DNA of 64,000 nt from Candidatus Nitrosocaldaceae archaeon (GTDB lineage Archaea > Thermoproteota > Nitrososphaeria > Nitrososphaerales > Nitrosocaldaceae): the NCBI GenBank assembly GCA_026002835.1, contig BPGC01000008.1, forward strand, positions 1-64,000, in the 5' to 3' direction. Below are positions 21,818 to 31,735 of the stretch, piece after piece. Position 1 is the first letter of the stretch; the number at the start of each line of letters is the position of its first letter. The notes below the pieces were generated by a model. It saw nothing but the letters and a program-made list of their open reading frames with translations. It did not search any database and was not told the origin of the DNA. Position numbers and translations under genes: made by a program.

Positions 21818-22300
21818 ATGGAATTAAAAGCTATCAAATTAGATATTCCAGAAGGTTTGAATATAATTCTAGGACAAGCACATTTCATAAAGACTGTAGA
21901 AGATCTTTATGAAGCATTGATAAGCAGTAGCATAAGTATAAAGTTTGGCATAGCATTTGCTGAAGCTAGTGGGAAAGCATTGATAAGACATGATGGTAAT
22001 GATAAAGAATTAGAAGAGTTAGCAGTTAAAGAGTTATCAAAATTGGCTGCCGGTCATTCATTCTTAATTGTATTAAAAGACGGATTTCCTATCAATGTAT
22101 TGAATAGGATAAAAATGGTTGAGGAGGTAGTTAATATATACTGTGCAACAGCAAATCCAGTCGAGGTTATAATTATAGAAACAGAGCAAGGAAGAGGAAT
22201 TTTAGGAGTTGTCGATGGTATAAAGAGTAAAGGAGTAGAAGGAGATGAGGATAAGAGAGAAAGATATGAGTTTCTAAGGAAGATAGGATATAAGAAATAA
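21818..22300 (+). CDS. Adenosine-specific kinase family protein (PF04008)
   Basis: 160 residues matching the small archaeal/thermophile family represented by the Pyrobaculum adenosine-specific kinase structure. Visible family stretches: [60 protein letters not shown] and [11 protein letters not shown], ending in [10 protein letters not shown]. Members bind adenosine or AMP and may phosphorylate it, but the physiological reaction is uncertain. ATG start lies 8 bases after the upstream gene. Confidence 0.9.
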   Translation: MELKAIKLDIPEGLNIILGQAHFIKTVEDLYEALISSSISIKFGIAFAEASGKALIRHDGNDKELEELAVKELSKLAAGHSFLIVLKDGFPINVLNRIKMVEEVVNIYCATANPVEVIIIETEQGRGILGVVDGIKSKGVEGDEDKRERYEFLRKIGYKK

Positions 22301-22317
22301 ATTGTTGGTTGGAATTT

Positions 22318-22569
22318 TTAACTAACCTTTACACTCTTTACAGTGAATGGAGGTACGTTCATTGATACGAATTCATCAATTCTGAACTTTATATCCTCAG
22401 CAGTGGTATCCTCCATACCTGGAGCATTTACATCGAACGTTATCTGATTAGAACTTATGTTTATATTTTCTACACTTAGATCTGCATACTGATTAGCAAT
22501 CTCTTCTATGAATGCTCTCGCTGCATCATTATCACTTACACCCTCTACTTCTAGTGTAACTTTTGGCAT
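22318..22569 (-). CDS. Small hypothetical protein
   Basis: 83 residues from the ATG at 22569, giving an N-terminus MPKVTLEVEGVSDNDAARAF. A longer start at 22611 would add an unlikely hydrophobic/aromatic leader. The protein alternates strands and helices (VTLEVEGV, AARAFIEEIANQ, NQITFDVNAPG, FTVKSVKVS), a small alpha/beta ferredoxin-like pattern. No catalytic motif and no family recognised. It converges with the gene before it. Confidence 0.65.
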   Translation of the reverse strand: MPKVTLEVEGVSDNDAARAFIEEIANQYADLSVENINISSNQITFDVNAPGMEDTTAEDIKFRIDEFVSMNVPPFTVKSVKVS

Positions 22570-22780
22570 CTTTCCACCATACCAAATAAAGTATCTAGAG
22601 TTAATAAACATTTTTAGAATGTGAATGAGTATTTTTAATCATATGATACGCTATAACCGCAGATTTAAATTACTTTAAAATGTATTTAAACTATCATTGC
22701 TATACACTAATTATTCCTGTTAAAGATTAATCATATAATTTAAATAACACAAACCCTTTTTGCTCTATAGGGTAGAGAGA

Positions 22781-23314
22781 ATGCCAATAAATCCAGACTT
22801 TCCAAAAGGTTATGAAGTAATAGGCAAACACTATAACAAGGACGGTGAGCACTTCCACTTTGTATGGGGACCAGGAAGGCTTGCTGATGCTGCTGAGAAC
22901 GAAGAGTGTAAGAGAGATTATGCAGCTAGAGGTGAAGAGATAGTTCCAGTCGGAGTTCATGGAACCATGGTAGCTGTAGACTGGGATGTATGTGTTGCTG
23001 ATGGAGCGTGTATTGAAGCATGCCCAGTTCAAGTATTCGAATGGTATAGAACTGCTAACGATGTTCCAAATGCTGAAGCATGGAAGCATCCAGGAGGAGA
23101 TGGAGAAACCGTAAAAGAGAATAGAAAAGACTTTACTGATAAGGCTGATCCAATAAGAGAACATGATTGTATATGGTGCATGGCATGTGTATCAGTATGT
23201 CCACCACAGGCAATTAAAGTAGATCAAGCAAATCTAGAGTATCATGAAAAGGCTGCAGGAACATACAATGAAACATTAGCAAAGAGTTCACAACCACCAC
23301 CTCATCACCACTAG
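22781..23314 (+). CDS. Zinc-containing-type 7Fe ferredoxin
   Basis: Electron carrier with one [3Fe-4S] and one [4Fe-4S] cluster. The first cluster motif CVADGACIEACP has Asp in place of the second Cys, as in 7Fe ferredoxins; the second, CIWCMACVSVCP, is complete. A roughly 40-residue N-terminal extension with several histidines (GKHYNKDGEHFHF) resembles the zinc-binding extension of Sulfolobus-type ferredoxins. Tail ends in a His-rich HHH. In this group it probably accepts electrons from 2-oxoacid oxidoreductases. The ATG at 22781 after a GGTAGAGAG purine-rich stretch is preferred; an upstream start at 22760 is less likely. Confidence 0.92.
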   Translation: MPINPDFPKGYEVIGKHYNKDGEHFHFVWGPGRLADAAENEECKRDYAARGEEIVPVGVHGTMVAVDWDVCVADGACIEACPVQVFEWYRTANDVPNAEAWKHPGGDGETVKENRKDFTDKADPIREHDCIWCMACVSVCPPQAIKVDQANLEYHEKAAGTYNETLAKSSQPPPHHH

Positions 23315-23315
23315 A

Positions 23316-23846
23316 CTATCTGTCAAATATCCTAGTTAATTTTTTAACATCTAATACTACAACTTTATCTGGTAATCTTAATGATAACATATCTTCTTCT
23401 GGCATATTAAATTTTAGTGTATGAACAAGCATATTCTTATTTTTAACCTTCCTCTTCTCAAGTTTGATCTCTGGTTTAAATAACACATCGAATATATGTA
23501 TATACATACTTCCCCATATGTTAAATGAATATTCGACTCTATAATACGGTATAGATAACCTCGGCATTAATAAATTACTTGAAGAATGCAAGACTTCATT
23601 AGTATTGTATAAATGCTTATGAAATTCATCAAGAAACGGTATCTTTGCATATACAGTATGCTTATATCGCTTTCTATAACATATAGAATTATATTTCTCG
23701 AATTCTTGATCTGGTAATGTTGCTAAACCGTATCTATGATCATCTTGTAAACTAATTCTTCTATTAACTACAAACTTATTACCAGATTCAATTAATCTTC
23801 TAACATTTTCTATAAATTGATTCTCATTACACTCATATATGCTCAA
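23316..23846 (-). CDS. Hypothetical protein
   Basis: 176 residues, soluble, basic and aromatic-rich, with no signal peptide or membrane helix. Likely beta-rich in the middle (PYYRVEYSFNIWGSMYIHIF) and ends in a KVVVLDVKKLTRIFDR strand-helix. Its start overlaps by 4 nt the end of the small upstream gene, pointing to translational coupling and a shared function. Family not recognised. Confidence 0.6.
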   Translation of the reverse strand: MSIYECNENQFIENVRRLIESGNKFVVNRRISLQDDHRYGLATLPDQEFEKYNSICYRKRYKHTVYAKIPFLDEFHKHLYNTNEVLHSSSNLLMPRLSIPYYRVEYSFNIWGSMYIHIFDVLFKPEIKLEKRKVKNKNMLVHTLKFNMPEEDMLSLRLPDKVVVLDVKKLTRIFDR

Positions 23847-24103
23847 ACCAGCACCTCTACTACCTTTTCTATTGTATGTTCAGAGCCATATATTGTAACT
23901 ATTGGATCTTTTGGATATGCATCGCCTATCTCTTCTGATACAAATATTATCTCTTCTCCTCTAGTATATAACATTCTATGCCAGAATTTACCATCGCTAA
24001 CTATTGTTGAGGTATCTTTTAAAGTAAAACCCAACTCTATTAATGTATTTTCTACACTATCCAACGATGCAAACGATGCTATAGATTTTACTTTTAGTGC
24101 CAT
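23843..24103 (-). CDS. Small hypothetical protein, coupled to the downstream gene
   Basis: 86 residues with an alpha/beta pattern: ALKVKSIASFASLDSVENTL, FWHRMLYTRGEEIIFVSEE and a C-terminal IVTIYGSEHTIEKVVEVLV strand-helix, like a small ACT- or ferredoxin-fold domain. Overlaps the downstream gene by 4 nt. Divergent from the cupredoxin membrane gene 91 bases away, so that intergenic stretch should carry both promoters. Function unknown. Confidence 0.6.
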   Translation of the reverse strand: MALKVKSIASFASLDSVENTLIELGFTLKDTSTIVSDGKFWHRMLYTRGEEIIFVSEEIGDAYPKDPIVTIYGSEHTIEKVVEVLV

Positions 24104-24194
24104 ATATTATAGATGATCATTCCTATATAAAAATCTCTAGATGACTATACGAAAAGATTATTTAATCTATCTTCAGAAGGTATGGTAGATAGTA

Positions 24195-25328
24195 TTGAGC
24201 GATTGGGAATTACTGGTTCCTGGAATCGGTTTGACCATAATAGGTATGGTTGGAGTAGGATTATCTCTAGCTGGTATAGCTAGAACCTTCTTAGAAGGGA
24301 TGCATTCTATAAGCGCTTTAGTAATGTTTGTTGGTATGATATTCTTAGCAGCTGGTTTACTTAAAGGTGGTTTGCCAACAACACCTCGTGCAAAGGCAGC
24401 AGCATCTATAATCTTAGGTTTGATGATAGCATTTGGTGCATTTGCTGCAAGTGTGTCTACAGTTCCAAGCTTACCATTATTCATTGGAGTATTATTGATA
24501 ATCATAGCACCATCTATAGTAATAGCATTCGCTATGAGTAGAAATAGTAAATATACTAAAGCAATATCTATATTATTCATAAGTGCTTCAGCTGTAGGTA
24601 TGATAACATTCTTAGCATTCAACGCTGCTACTCAACCTACAATTGCTGAAGAAGAGGAAAGAGTAACAGTACCAGAAGGTCCAAGGGTAGAGATAATAAT
24701 ACCAGAAGGAGCTGCTATACAAGGTAATATACCTTACTTACCACAAGAGATAACTGTAAAACAAGGAGTATTATTAGTATGGATAAATAATGATACAATA
24801 GCTCATACAGTAACAAGTGGATCTGGGTTTAGTGATCCAGATTTTGGCAAATTATTCGATAGTAGCCTTATAAACCTTGGTGAAGAGTTTGTATTAAATA
24901 CAAATGAATTAGATTTAGGAACTTATGCTTACTTTTGTACATTACATCCATTCATGGTAGGACAGTTTACAATAGAAGAAGCTGTTGTTAGTGAAGCAAC
25001 TATACCAGAAGAAAGTATTACAGTTGAGATAGTTAATGGTGCTGGACAGAGAGATCACCCAGAATTTTATAAACCTGATCTAGTTACTATTAATGTAGGA
25101 GATACAGTAACATGGATAAATAATGATATAGTTCCTCATACAGTAACTGGTGCAATAGATGCTCAAGATCCTAATACATGGGGAGGCATAACTATTGCTG
25201 GAGAAAAGTTCGATTCTGGAGTCTTTCTGCCTGATGAGAGATGGAGTTTTACATTCAATGAGAAAGGAGCATATGAATATGTATGTGCATTACATCCATG
25301 GATGACTGGAGAAGTTAGAGTAGAGTAA
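24195..25328 (+). CDS. Membrane protein with two blue-copper (cupredoxin) domains
   Basis: 377 residues. About five membrane helices (roughly 8-30, 38-57, 69-89, 94-115, 123-143) are followed by two plastocyanin-type domains outside the membrane. Type 1 copper ligands are visible in both: H204, C248, H251 and M254 in domain 1 (AHTV and FCTLHPFM), and H315, C364, H367 and M370 in domain 2 (PHTV and VCALHPWM). This is likely an electron-transfer protein of the copper-based respiratory chain characteristic of Nitrososphaerota. TTG is the start, since a stop lies three codons upstream. The last base overlaps the ATG of the JAMM gene, so they are probably co-transcribed. Confidence 0.9.
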   Translation: MSDWELLVPGIGLTIIGMVGVGLSLAGIARTFLEGMHSISALVMFVGMIFLAAGLLKGGLPTTPRAKAAASIILGLMIAFGAFAASVSTVPSLPLFIGVLLIIIAPSIVIAFAMSRNSKYTKAISILFISASAVGMITFLAFNAATQPTIAEEEERVTVPEGPRVEIIIPEGAAIQGNIPYLPQEITVKQGVLLVWINNDTIAHTVTSGSGFSDPDFGKLFDSSLINLGEEFVLNTNELDLGTYAYFCTLHPFMVGQFTIEEAVVSEATIPEESITVEIVNGAGQRDHPEFYKPDLVTINVGDTVTWINNDIVPHTVTGAIDAQDPNTWGGITIAGEKFDSGVFLPDERWSFTFNEKGAYEYVCALHPWMTGEVRVE

Positions 25329-25741
25329 TGATAAGAAGGTTAATAATACAAGATAAGGATCTCAATAGACTAAAAGAGTTAGCAAAGTCAGCTCTGCCTC
25401 TAGAGGCATGTGCATTATTGATAGGAAGCATTAAGGATGAAGATGGTATAGTAGAAGAGATTAAGAAGATGCAAAATACTGCTAACTCTAGTATAATGTT
25501 TATCCTAGATCCAGATGAGTTTTATAATACATATAAAGAGATTAGAGATGATGGTAAAGAGTTAGTATCTATATTTCATGCTCATCCAAGCAAAGCAGAA
25601 CCATCACAGACTGATATAAAGTATATGATTATAAATCAGATTCCATGGTTGATAATGTCTAATACAGATTATAGTATTAATGCCTATGCTTATTATGATA
25701 GACTTGAAAAATTGGAATTGGTTCTCTTAGATTCCAGCTAA
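25328..25741 (+). CDS. JAMM/MPN+ domain metalloprotease
   Basis: 137 residues forming a lone JAB1/MPN zinc peptidase domain. The JAMM set is complete: E26 in PLEACALL, H84 and H86 in HAHP, S93 and D96 in SQTD. Archaeal proteins of this type cleave isopeptide bonds of ubiquitin-like SAMPs or release sulfur-carrier C-termini. No ubiquitin-like gene is adjacent. It overlaps the upstream cupredoxin gene by one base and converges with hppA by 15 nt. Catalytic competence is well supported; substrate is inferred. Confidence 0.88.
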   Translation: MIRRLIIQDKDLNRLKELAKSALPLEACALLIGSIKDEDGIVEEIKKMQNTANSSIMFILDPDEFYNTYKEIRDDGKELVSIFHAHPSKAEPSQTDIKYMIINQIPWLIMSNTDYSINAYAYYDRLEKLELVLLDSS

Positions 25742-27793
25742 GCCTATGAAGATTGGTACGAATACTATCGCAACTGTATTTAATAGTTTGATAACAGTAT
25801 TCAAGGCTGGTCCAGCTGTATCTTTATATGGATCGCCAATGAGATCTCCAACTACAGCTACTGCATGCTCTTCGGTTCCTTTCTTACCTTCTAACTCGAT
25901 AAACTTTTTAGCATTATCCCATGCTCCTCCACTATTAGCCATATGATATGCAAGAAATATACCACTAACAACAGCTCCCATAAGTAAACCAGCAACCGCG
26001 GTTGGACCTAAGATAACTCCTAATATTATTGGACTTGCTACAGTTACTATTGCTGGAGCAAACAATTGTTTAATACTAGCACTAGTTGCTATATCTATGC
26101 ATCTAGCATAGTCTGGTTTTACTTTACCATCTAATATCTCAGGTTTTTCTCTAAACTGTCTTCTAACCTCATCAACCAATCTTCCAGCAGCTCTATTTAC
26201 TCCAGCAATAAGTTGGCTAGATATGAAGAATGGTAATAAACCTCCAACTAACAAGCCAATTATCACATTTGGATTTGATAAGCTATAATCTAATACTATA
26301 TCTACAAATATATTTGCTGCTTCATGTTGGAATGCTTGTATCATTGCTAATGCTGCTAATCCAGCACTAGCTATAGCGAAACCTTTTGTAACTGCTTTTG
26401 TTGTATTGCCTACAGCATCTATCTTATCTGTTATCTTTCTATTCTCTTCTGGCATGCCAGTCATCTCAACTATACCTCCAGCGTTATCACTTATAGGCCC
26501 AAATGAATCTATGCTTAATACTATACCAGCTAAACTTAACATAGCCATAGCAGCTATTGCTGTTCCATATATACCAACTAAAGGTTCTCCAGTTGCAGTA
26601 TATGTTATTGCATACGATATTGCTAGAGTTACTATAATCGCAACCATAAATGGCATAGTAGATCTCATACCAGTAATTATTCCTTGCAGCATATTTGCAG
26701 CATAGCCCCATTTAGTAGATTCTCCTATCTCTTTAACAGGTTTATATTTATAATTTGTATAATAATCTGTTATTCTTTGTATTATTGGAACTAATATTAC
26801 TCCTAATATACTAGCACCAAATAATGAGTAAGCAAATGTATTTGAACCTAGGATTGTTATCGTTAACACACCATTAATTATTATTGCAATTATAGCACTA
26901 ACTATGAATGCTAGATTCAAAGGTTTCATTGGATCATCGATCTTTCTAGGAGTTACTGTCAATGCTCCAATGATAGATGCAAATAACCCAGATGCGCCTA
27001 TTACTATTGGATATATAATAAGATTTGTTAAATCGAACTCTATACTTGCTGGAGCTATATCAAGAATCAACGCTCCTAAAAGCATTGCTGCTAATAATGT
27101 TACTATATATGATTCATAGACATCAGAACCCATACCAGCAGCATCTCCAACATTATCTCCAACATTATCTGCTATAGTTGCTGGATTTCTAGGATCATCT
27201 TCTGGTATACCAGCCTCAACTTTACCTACTAGATCTGCTCCTAGATCTGCTGCTTTTGTAAATATGCCTCCTCCAGCTCTTATGAATAATGCAATAAGAC
27301 TTGCTCCTATACCAACTCCAGCTATCATTATTGGTTCTCTAAATATTAGATATAGTATAGTTACACCAATTAATGCCATAGCTGGTATTGATAATCCTAC
27401 AGTAGCGCCTCCTCTAAATGCAGTTACTAATGTATGACCTAACCCTTTGGTAGTTGCTTGAGCTGCCCTAACTGCAGCTTTTACTGTAATCTTCATAGCT
27501 ATCAATCCAGCAATACCAGATAAAGCTGCTCCAACCGCAAATGATATGCCATTAGATATACCAGAAGCAGCTGCAATAGCTACTGCTAATCCTATGGCTA
27601 TTGGAGTTATAACTTTAAACTCACGTTTTAAGAATGCTGATGCACCAGCTCTAACAGCTTCGCTAATATCCTTCATAGCATTGCTTCCAGCATGTTGTTT
27701 GCCAACCCATACAGCCATGAACCCAGCCAAACCTAGAGATATTATTGATGCTACAATTGATACTATAGAATCTATCCCTAAGACACTCATCAA
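25727..27793 (-). CDS. hppA: Membrane-bound proton-translocating pyrophosphatase
   Basis: Couples hydrolysis of pyrophosphate to ion pumping. The 688-residue protein has about 16 membrane helices and the substrate-binding loops: the GGGIFTKAADLGADLVGK region, the DDPRNPATIADNVGDNVGD loop and the C-terminal GGAWDNAKKFIE and GDPYKDTAGP loops. The GNTTKA sequence carries lysine at the position that distinguishes K+-independent from K+-dependent enzymes (GNTTAA), so this should be a K+-independent H+ pump. It would reclaim the PPi made by acetyl-CoA synthetase and aminoacyl-tRNA synthetases encoded nearby. Confidence 0.95.
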   Translation of the reverse strand: MMSVLGIDSIVSIVASIISLGLAGFMAVWVGKQHAGSNAMKDISEAVRAGASAFLKREFKVITPIAIGLAVAIAAASGISNGISFAVGAALSGIAGLIAMKITVKAAVRAAQATTKGLGHTLVTAFRGGATVGLSIPAMALIGVTILYLIFREPIMIAGVGIGASLIALFIRAGGGIFTKAADLGADLVGKVEAGIPEDDPRNPATIADNVGDNVGDAAGMGSDVYESYIVTLLAAMLLGALILDIAPASIEFDLTNLIIYPIVIGASGLFASIIGALTVTPRKIDDPMKPLNLAFIVSAIIAIIINGVLTITILGSNTFAYSLFGASILGVILVPIIQRITDYYTNYKYKPVKEIGESTKWGYAANMLQGIITGMRSTMPFMVAIIVTLAISYAITYTATGEPLVGIYGTAIAAMAMLSLAGIVLSIDSFGPISDNAGGIVEMTGMPEENRKITDKIDAVGNTTKAVTKGFAIASAGLAALAMIQAFQHEAANIFVDIVLDYSLSNPNVIIGLLVGGLLPFFISSQLIAGVNRAAGRLVDEVRRQFREKPEILDGKVKPDYARCIDIATSASIKQLFAPAIVTVASPIILGVILGPTAVAGLLMGAVVSGIFLAYHMANSGGAWDNAKKFIELEGKKGTEEHAVAVVGDLIGDPYKDTAGPALNTVIKLLNTVAIVFVPIFIGLAGI

Positions 27794-27847
27794 TTTCTGA
27801 GAAACTTTTAGTAATATATATGCGTTATTAACTTATTATTGCTACAT

Positions 27848-28969
27848 TTATATACTATTAATCATATCAATCAAACTATCAATAGCATTTTTATCTGTTA
27901 TATTAGGTAATATATGCTTCTCATCTATACTCTTAGTAGCATTTGAAAGTATAATAGCATACTTTAATAATAATTCCTCATCTATCTTCTTTATCCTTTT
28001 ATCTAATACCATTCTCATTAAGAATGGAAATGCTAAAAGGTTATTAACTTGGTTATAATAATCAGATCTTCCAGTTGCTATTATCCTAGCCTCATCCGCC
28101 TCCTCTGGAGTTATCTCTGGATCTGGATTTGATAATGCAAATATTATAGGATCTCTATTCATCAATCTTATCATATCTCTAGTTAATAGATTAGGTTTAC
28201 CAGATACTCCTATGAAAATATCTGCGTCTTTTATAGCATCTATCAAAGAGCCTTCTATTCCTTCTCTATTTGTAATGCTACCTATTCTCCGCTTGTATCT
28301 ATCTTCCCTATTCTCTTTAGTTATTATACCCTTCGAGTCTAATGCAATTATATTTTTGAATCCATAAGCATGTAATAGGTTAATTATACCATACCCAGCA
28401 GCTCCAGCTCCTGCAACTATTATCTTTACATCTAAATCCTTATTAACGATCTTTAATGCATTAATTAATGCTGCTAGAGTGACAACTGCAGTCCCATGCT
28501 GATCATCATGAAATATTGGCAAATCTATATCTAATGCATCAACTATCTCTAAACATTTTGGAGATTCTATATCTTCTATATTAATAGCAGCAAACGAAGG
28601 AGTTATACCTTTTATTATATCGATTATTGCATCTTTATCTTTAGTTGATAAACATATAGGATATGCATCTATGTTACCAAATTGCTTGTATAGCATAGAT
28701 TTGCCTTCCATTACTGGCAATGCAGCTTCTCCTCCTAAATCTCCTAAACCTAATAACCTAGAACCATCAGTAACTATAGCTATATTATTCCATTTTGATG
28801 TATAATCATAAACAAGATCTTTATTATCATAAATCGCTTTGGAGACATCTGCTACATGAGGGGTATAAACTAGGCTTAAATCTTTTGTATCATTGATAAA
28901 CATTTTTGGTTTTATCTCTATCTTACCTCGCAATCTTTTATGAAGGTTCATAGCTGATTCATCATTCAT
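27848..28969 (-). CDS. Malic enzyme (oxaloacetate-decarboxylating malate dehydrogenase)
   Basis: Converts malate to pyruvate and CO2 with NAD(P). 373 residues, short archaeal/bacterial form. Visible: SLVYTPHVADV, the catalytic/metal region TDGSRLLGLGDLGG, HDDQHGTAVV (metal acids), the dinucleotide motif GAGAAGYGI and the ALSNPDPEI signature. No phosphotransacetylase domain is fused. It lies divergently upstream of acs, with a 164-base gap that would hold both promoters. NAD versus NADP preference cannot be judged. Confidence 0.94.
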   Translation of the reverse strand: MNDESAMNLHKRLRGKIEIKPKMFINDTKDLSLVYTPHVADVSKAIYDNKDLVYDYTSKWNNIAIVTDGSRLLGLGDLGGEAALPVMEGKSMLYKQFGNIDAYPICLSTKDKDAIIDIIKGITPSFAAINIEDIESPKCLEIVDALDIDLPIFHDDQHGTAVVTLAALINALKIVNKDLDVKIIVAGAGAAGYGIINLLHAYGFKNIIALDSKGIITKENREDRYKRRIGSITNREGIEGSLIDAIKDADIFIGVSGKPNLLTRDMIRLMNRDPIIFALSNPDPEITPEEADEARIIATGRSDYYNQVNNLLAFPFLMRMVLDKRIKKIDEELLLKYAIILSNATKSIDEKHILPNITDKNAIDSLIDMINSI

Positions 28970-29136
28970 ATAATATTATACTAAAGTCTATAATAATAGC
29001 CTTTATCAAATCATTGATTAATATTAAATAGAAATTTTATAATGCTAATGCTAAAGATTGTTTAGACGTTTTTATAATATGTTAAGTTAGTGTTATATCA
29101 AAAATCTTTTATTAAGTTAGAATCTTATCTAATGTG

Positions 29137-31062
29137 ATGAGTTTAGCAAAGTTGTATGAAGAAAGTATGAAGATGAAGTTTTATGGAGAACCAAAAGCAG
29201 TAGAAGAGCTTAAGAAGATTAGAGAAGAAGCATTGAGAGATCCAGAAGGTTTTTGGGCTAACGAAGCATCTAATCTTAGATGGTTTGAAAGATGGGATAA
29301 AGTTCTAGAATGGAATAAGCCATTTGCAAAATGGTTTGTAGGAGGAAAGATAAATGCATCATACAATGCATTAGATGTTCAGATCGACAATAAGAAAGCA
29401 TACATATGGATTGGAGAGAATGGAGAGAGAAGAGAGATAACATATAATGAATTGTATAACGAGGTTAATAAGTTAGCAAATGGATTAAAGGAGTTAGGAG
29501 TAAGGAAAGGAGATAGAGTTACTATCTATATGCCTATGATCCCAGAGTTACCTATATCTATGCTTGCATGTGCTAGGATTGGAGCCATTCATAGTGTTGT
29601 ATTCTCTGGTTTTAGTGCTGAAGCTTTAGCAGATAGGATAAACGATGCTGAGGCTAAAGTGCTTATAACTGCCGATGGAGGTTATAGAAGAGGAAAAATA
29701 ATAAGATTAAAAGATATAGCAGATCAAGCGTTGAAGAATTGCAAAAGCATAGAGCATACTATTGTTTACAAAAGAGCAAATATAGATGTTAATATGAGCG
29801 AAGATGATATATTCTGGAATGATGCTGTTAGAGAAGGTATATGTGAAGCAGAACCAGTAGAGAGCGAGCATCCATTATTCATATTATATACCTCTGGAAC
29901 GACAGGAAAGCCTAAAGGAATAGTTCATGATACTGGTGGTTATCTTACATTAGCAGATGCTAGCACAAGATGGATATTTGATATTAATGATGAAGATGTA
30001 TACTGGTGTACTGCAGATATAGGATGGGTTACTGGTCATACATACATAGTATATGGTCCATTGCTACAACATGCTACTATATTGATGTATGAAGGAGCAC
30101 CAGACTATCCTAATGCTGATATATGGTGGAAGATAATCGAAGAGAATAAAGTTAGTATATTCTATACAACTCCAACAGCATTAAGAATGTTTATGAGATT
30201 AGGAGATGAGTTGATAAATAAACACGATCTAAGTTCATTAAGACTATTAGGTACAGTAGGTGAGCCTATAAACCCTGATGTATGGCTATGGTATAATAAA
30301 ACTATAGGCAAAGAAAGATTACCTATAGTTGATACATGGTGGCAGACTGAAACTGGAGCAGCCATGATAAGTCCTTTGCCTGGTTTAGCATTAGTTCCAT
30401 TAAAACCAGGTTCTGCTACTTATCCTTTACCAGCAATTGATGCTGCTGTAGTAGATGAAGAAGGTAATGAAGTAAGTGCAAAGACTAAAGGTTATTTGGT
30501 AATAAGGAAGCCATGGCCTGGAATGCTTCTAACTATATGGAGAGATGATGAAAGATATAAGCAAGTATATTGGAGTAAATTCAAAGATTATTACTATTCT
30601 GGAGATTATGCTATGATTGATGAAGATGGTTATTTCTGGATTTTAGGAAGAGCGGATGATGTGTTGAAAGTAGCTGGACATAGATTAGGAACAATGGAGA
30701 TTGAGAGTGCTTTAGTAGATCATGAGGCAGTTGCTGAGGCTGCTGTAAGCTCTAAACCTCATGAGGTTAAAGGAGAATCTATAGTAGCATTTGTAGTCTT
30801 GAGAGCAAATTATAAGAAGAGCGATGATCTTATAGATGAACTAAAGAAGCATGTTAGAAATACAGTAGGCCCAATCGCTGTTCCAGATGATATATTCATT
30901 GTAGATAAACTGCCAAAGACTAGGAGTGGCAAGATAATGAGGAGATTACTAAAAGCAATAGTTAGCGAGCAGACTATAGGAGATATAACAACGTTAGAAG
31001 ATGAGGCTGCAGTTGAAGAAGTTAAGAAGGCATATGAGGAACTGAAGAAAGCAATCAGATGA
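29137..31062 (+). CDS. acs: AMP-forming acetyl-CoA synthetase
   Basis: Activates acetate to acetyl-CoA via acetyl-AMP, releasing PPi. About 641 residues, standard length. Motifs: [14 protein letters not shown] (P-loop-like A3), WWQTETGA (A5), [33 protein letters not shown] (A7-A8, given here only as landmarks YYSGDY and GRADDVLK), and the acetylatable lysine in [12 protein letters not shown] at 29137 is preferred; a GTG directly before it is an alternative start. Related propionyl or 3-hydroxypropionyl-CoA synthetases of the archaeal CO2-fixation cycle are possible, since they share these motifs. Confidence 0.93.
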   Translation: MSLAKLYEESMKMKFYGEPKAVEELKKIREEALRDPEGFWANEASNLRWFERWDKVLEWNKPFAKWFVGGKINASYNALDVQIDNKKAYIWIGENGERREITYNELYNEVNKLANGLKELGVRKGDRVTIYMPMIPELPISMLACARIGAIHSVVFSGFSAEALADRINDAEAKVLITADGGYRRGKIIRLKDIADQALKNCKSIEHTIVYKRANIDVNMSEDDIFWNDAVREGICEAEPVESEHPLFILYTSGTTGKPKGIVHDTGGYLTLADASTRWIFDINDEDVYWCTADIGWVTGHTYIVYGPLLQHATILMYEGAPDYPNADIWWKIIEENKVSIFYTTPTALRMFMRLGDELINKHDLSSLRLLGTVGEPINPDVWLWYNKTIGKERLPIVDTWWQTETGAAMISPLPGLALVPLKPGSATYPLPAIDAAVVDEEGNEVSAKTKGYLVIRKPWPGMLLTIWRDDERYKQVYWSKFKDYYYSGDYAMIDEDGYFWILGRADDVLKVAGHRLGTMEIESALVDHEAVAEAAVSSKPHEVKGESIVAFVVLRANYKKSDDLIDELKKHVRNTVGPIAVPDDIFIVDKLPKTRSGKIMRRLLKAIVSEQTIGDITTLEDEAAVEEVKKAYEELKKAIR

Positions 31063-31096
31063 TTCATTTATATTAGACATCTCAAATTATTTTATT

Positions 31097-31369
31097 ATGC
31101 CAGCATTTCTAGTCTTTTATCAATTCAAGACTATGAATGAAGAAGAAGCAAGAAAAGCTAAAGAAGAATGGGAGAATATCAAGAAGAATCTTCCAGCTGG
31201 TTTAGAATTGGCTGGAGAGTATGATCATGCATGGGGCACTGAATATAATGGATTTCTTATCTTTCATGCTAGCGATGCTGATACATTCCTAAACTGGTGG
31301 CCTACATTTAAAGATAGCATAAGATGGTATGTTACAAAGACACATACAATAACAGCAAAGAAGCGTTAA
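31097..31369 (+). CDS. Small alpha/beta-barrel-like hypothetical protein
   Basis: 90 residues: strand FLVFYQFKT, a charged helix EEEARKAKEEWENIKKNL, then ELAGEYDHAWGTEYNGFLIFHA, DTFLNWWPTF and IRWYVTKTHTIT. This order resembles the small dimeric alpha/beta barrel (DUF3303/NIPSNAP-like) fold. Five tryptophans in 90 residues is high. It begins 35 bases after acs on the same strand and may be its operon partner. No catalytic residues are recognised. Confidence 0.65.
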   Translation: MPAFLVFYQFKTMNEEEARKAKEEWENIKKNLPAGLELAGEYDHAWGTEYNGFLIFHASDADTFLNWWPTFKDSIRWYVTKTHTITAKKR

Positions 31370-31731
31370 TCTTCTTTCAATTTTTCTGACAATGACTTGA
31401 ATTTGCCATGTTCAACATACTTTATGCTAGTATTAAGCCTTACATTCAACCCTATAGTTCTTAATATCGCTAATAGATCTGCACCAGATATCTTGCTGGA
31501 TATCTCTCCCCTTCTTAATACAGCAGCAAGCCTAGGTATTATTAATCGCATCTGTGCTGGATATTGACTTTCGGCAGCCTTTAATACCTCATCTCCTCTA
31601 TCCGTTAGATAATCTAGTAATAAACTTCTATCATCTTTCTCTTTCTTATCAAGTCTTCCTTCTTGTAACCTCTTCCTTAACTCTTTCATCTTCTTAGCTT
31701 TTATTATCTCTAACTCTATATCCTCATCCAT
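31366..31731 (-). CDS. Hypothetical helical protein, possibly PDCD5-like
   Basis: From the ATG at 31731 (MDEDIELEIIKAKKMKEL) the protein has 121 residues; an earlier ATG at 31755 overlaps rtcB by 20 nt. A basic N-terminal helix with ELRKRLQEGRLD is followed by a compact helical domain (LLLDYLTDRGDEVLKAA, MRLIIPRLAAVLRRGEI, ISGADLLAILRTIGL). The order recalls archaeal PDCD5/TFAR19 DNA-binding proteins but carries an extra C-terminal NVRLNTSIKYVEHGKFKSL segment not usual there. Probably co-transcribed with rtcB. Confidence 0.55.
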   Translation of the reverse strand: MDEDIELEIIKAKKMKELRKRLQEGRLDKKEKDDRSLLLDYLTDRGDEVLKAAESQYPAQMRLIIPRLAAVLRRGEISSKISGADLLAILRTIGLNVRLNTSIKYVEHGKFKSLSEKLKED

Positions 31732-31735
31732 GTTA

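Noticed and set aside
22727..23164. 145-codon hydrophobic frame opposite the ferredoxin gene
   Set aside because: It is a shadow of the ferredoxin coding strand, whose cluster motifs and codon pattern are unmistakable.
24173..24622. 149-codon frame opposite the cupredoxin membrane gene
   Set aside because: Antisense shadow; the plus-strand frame has membrane helices and copper ligands.
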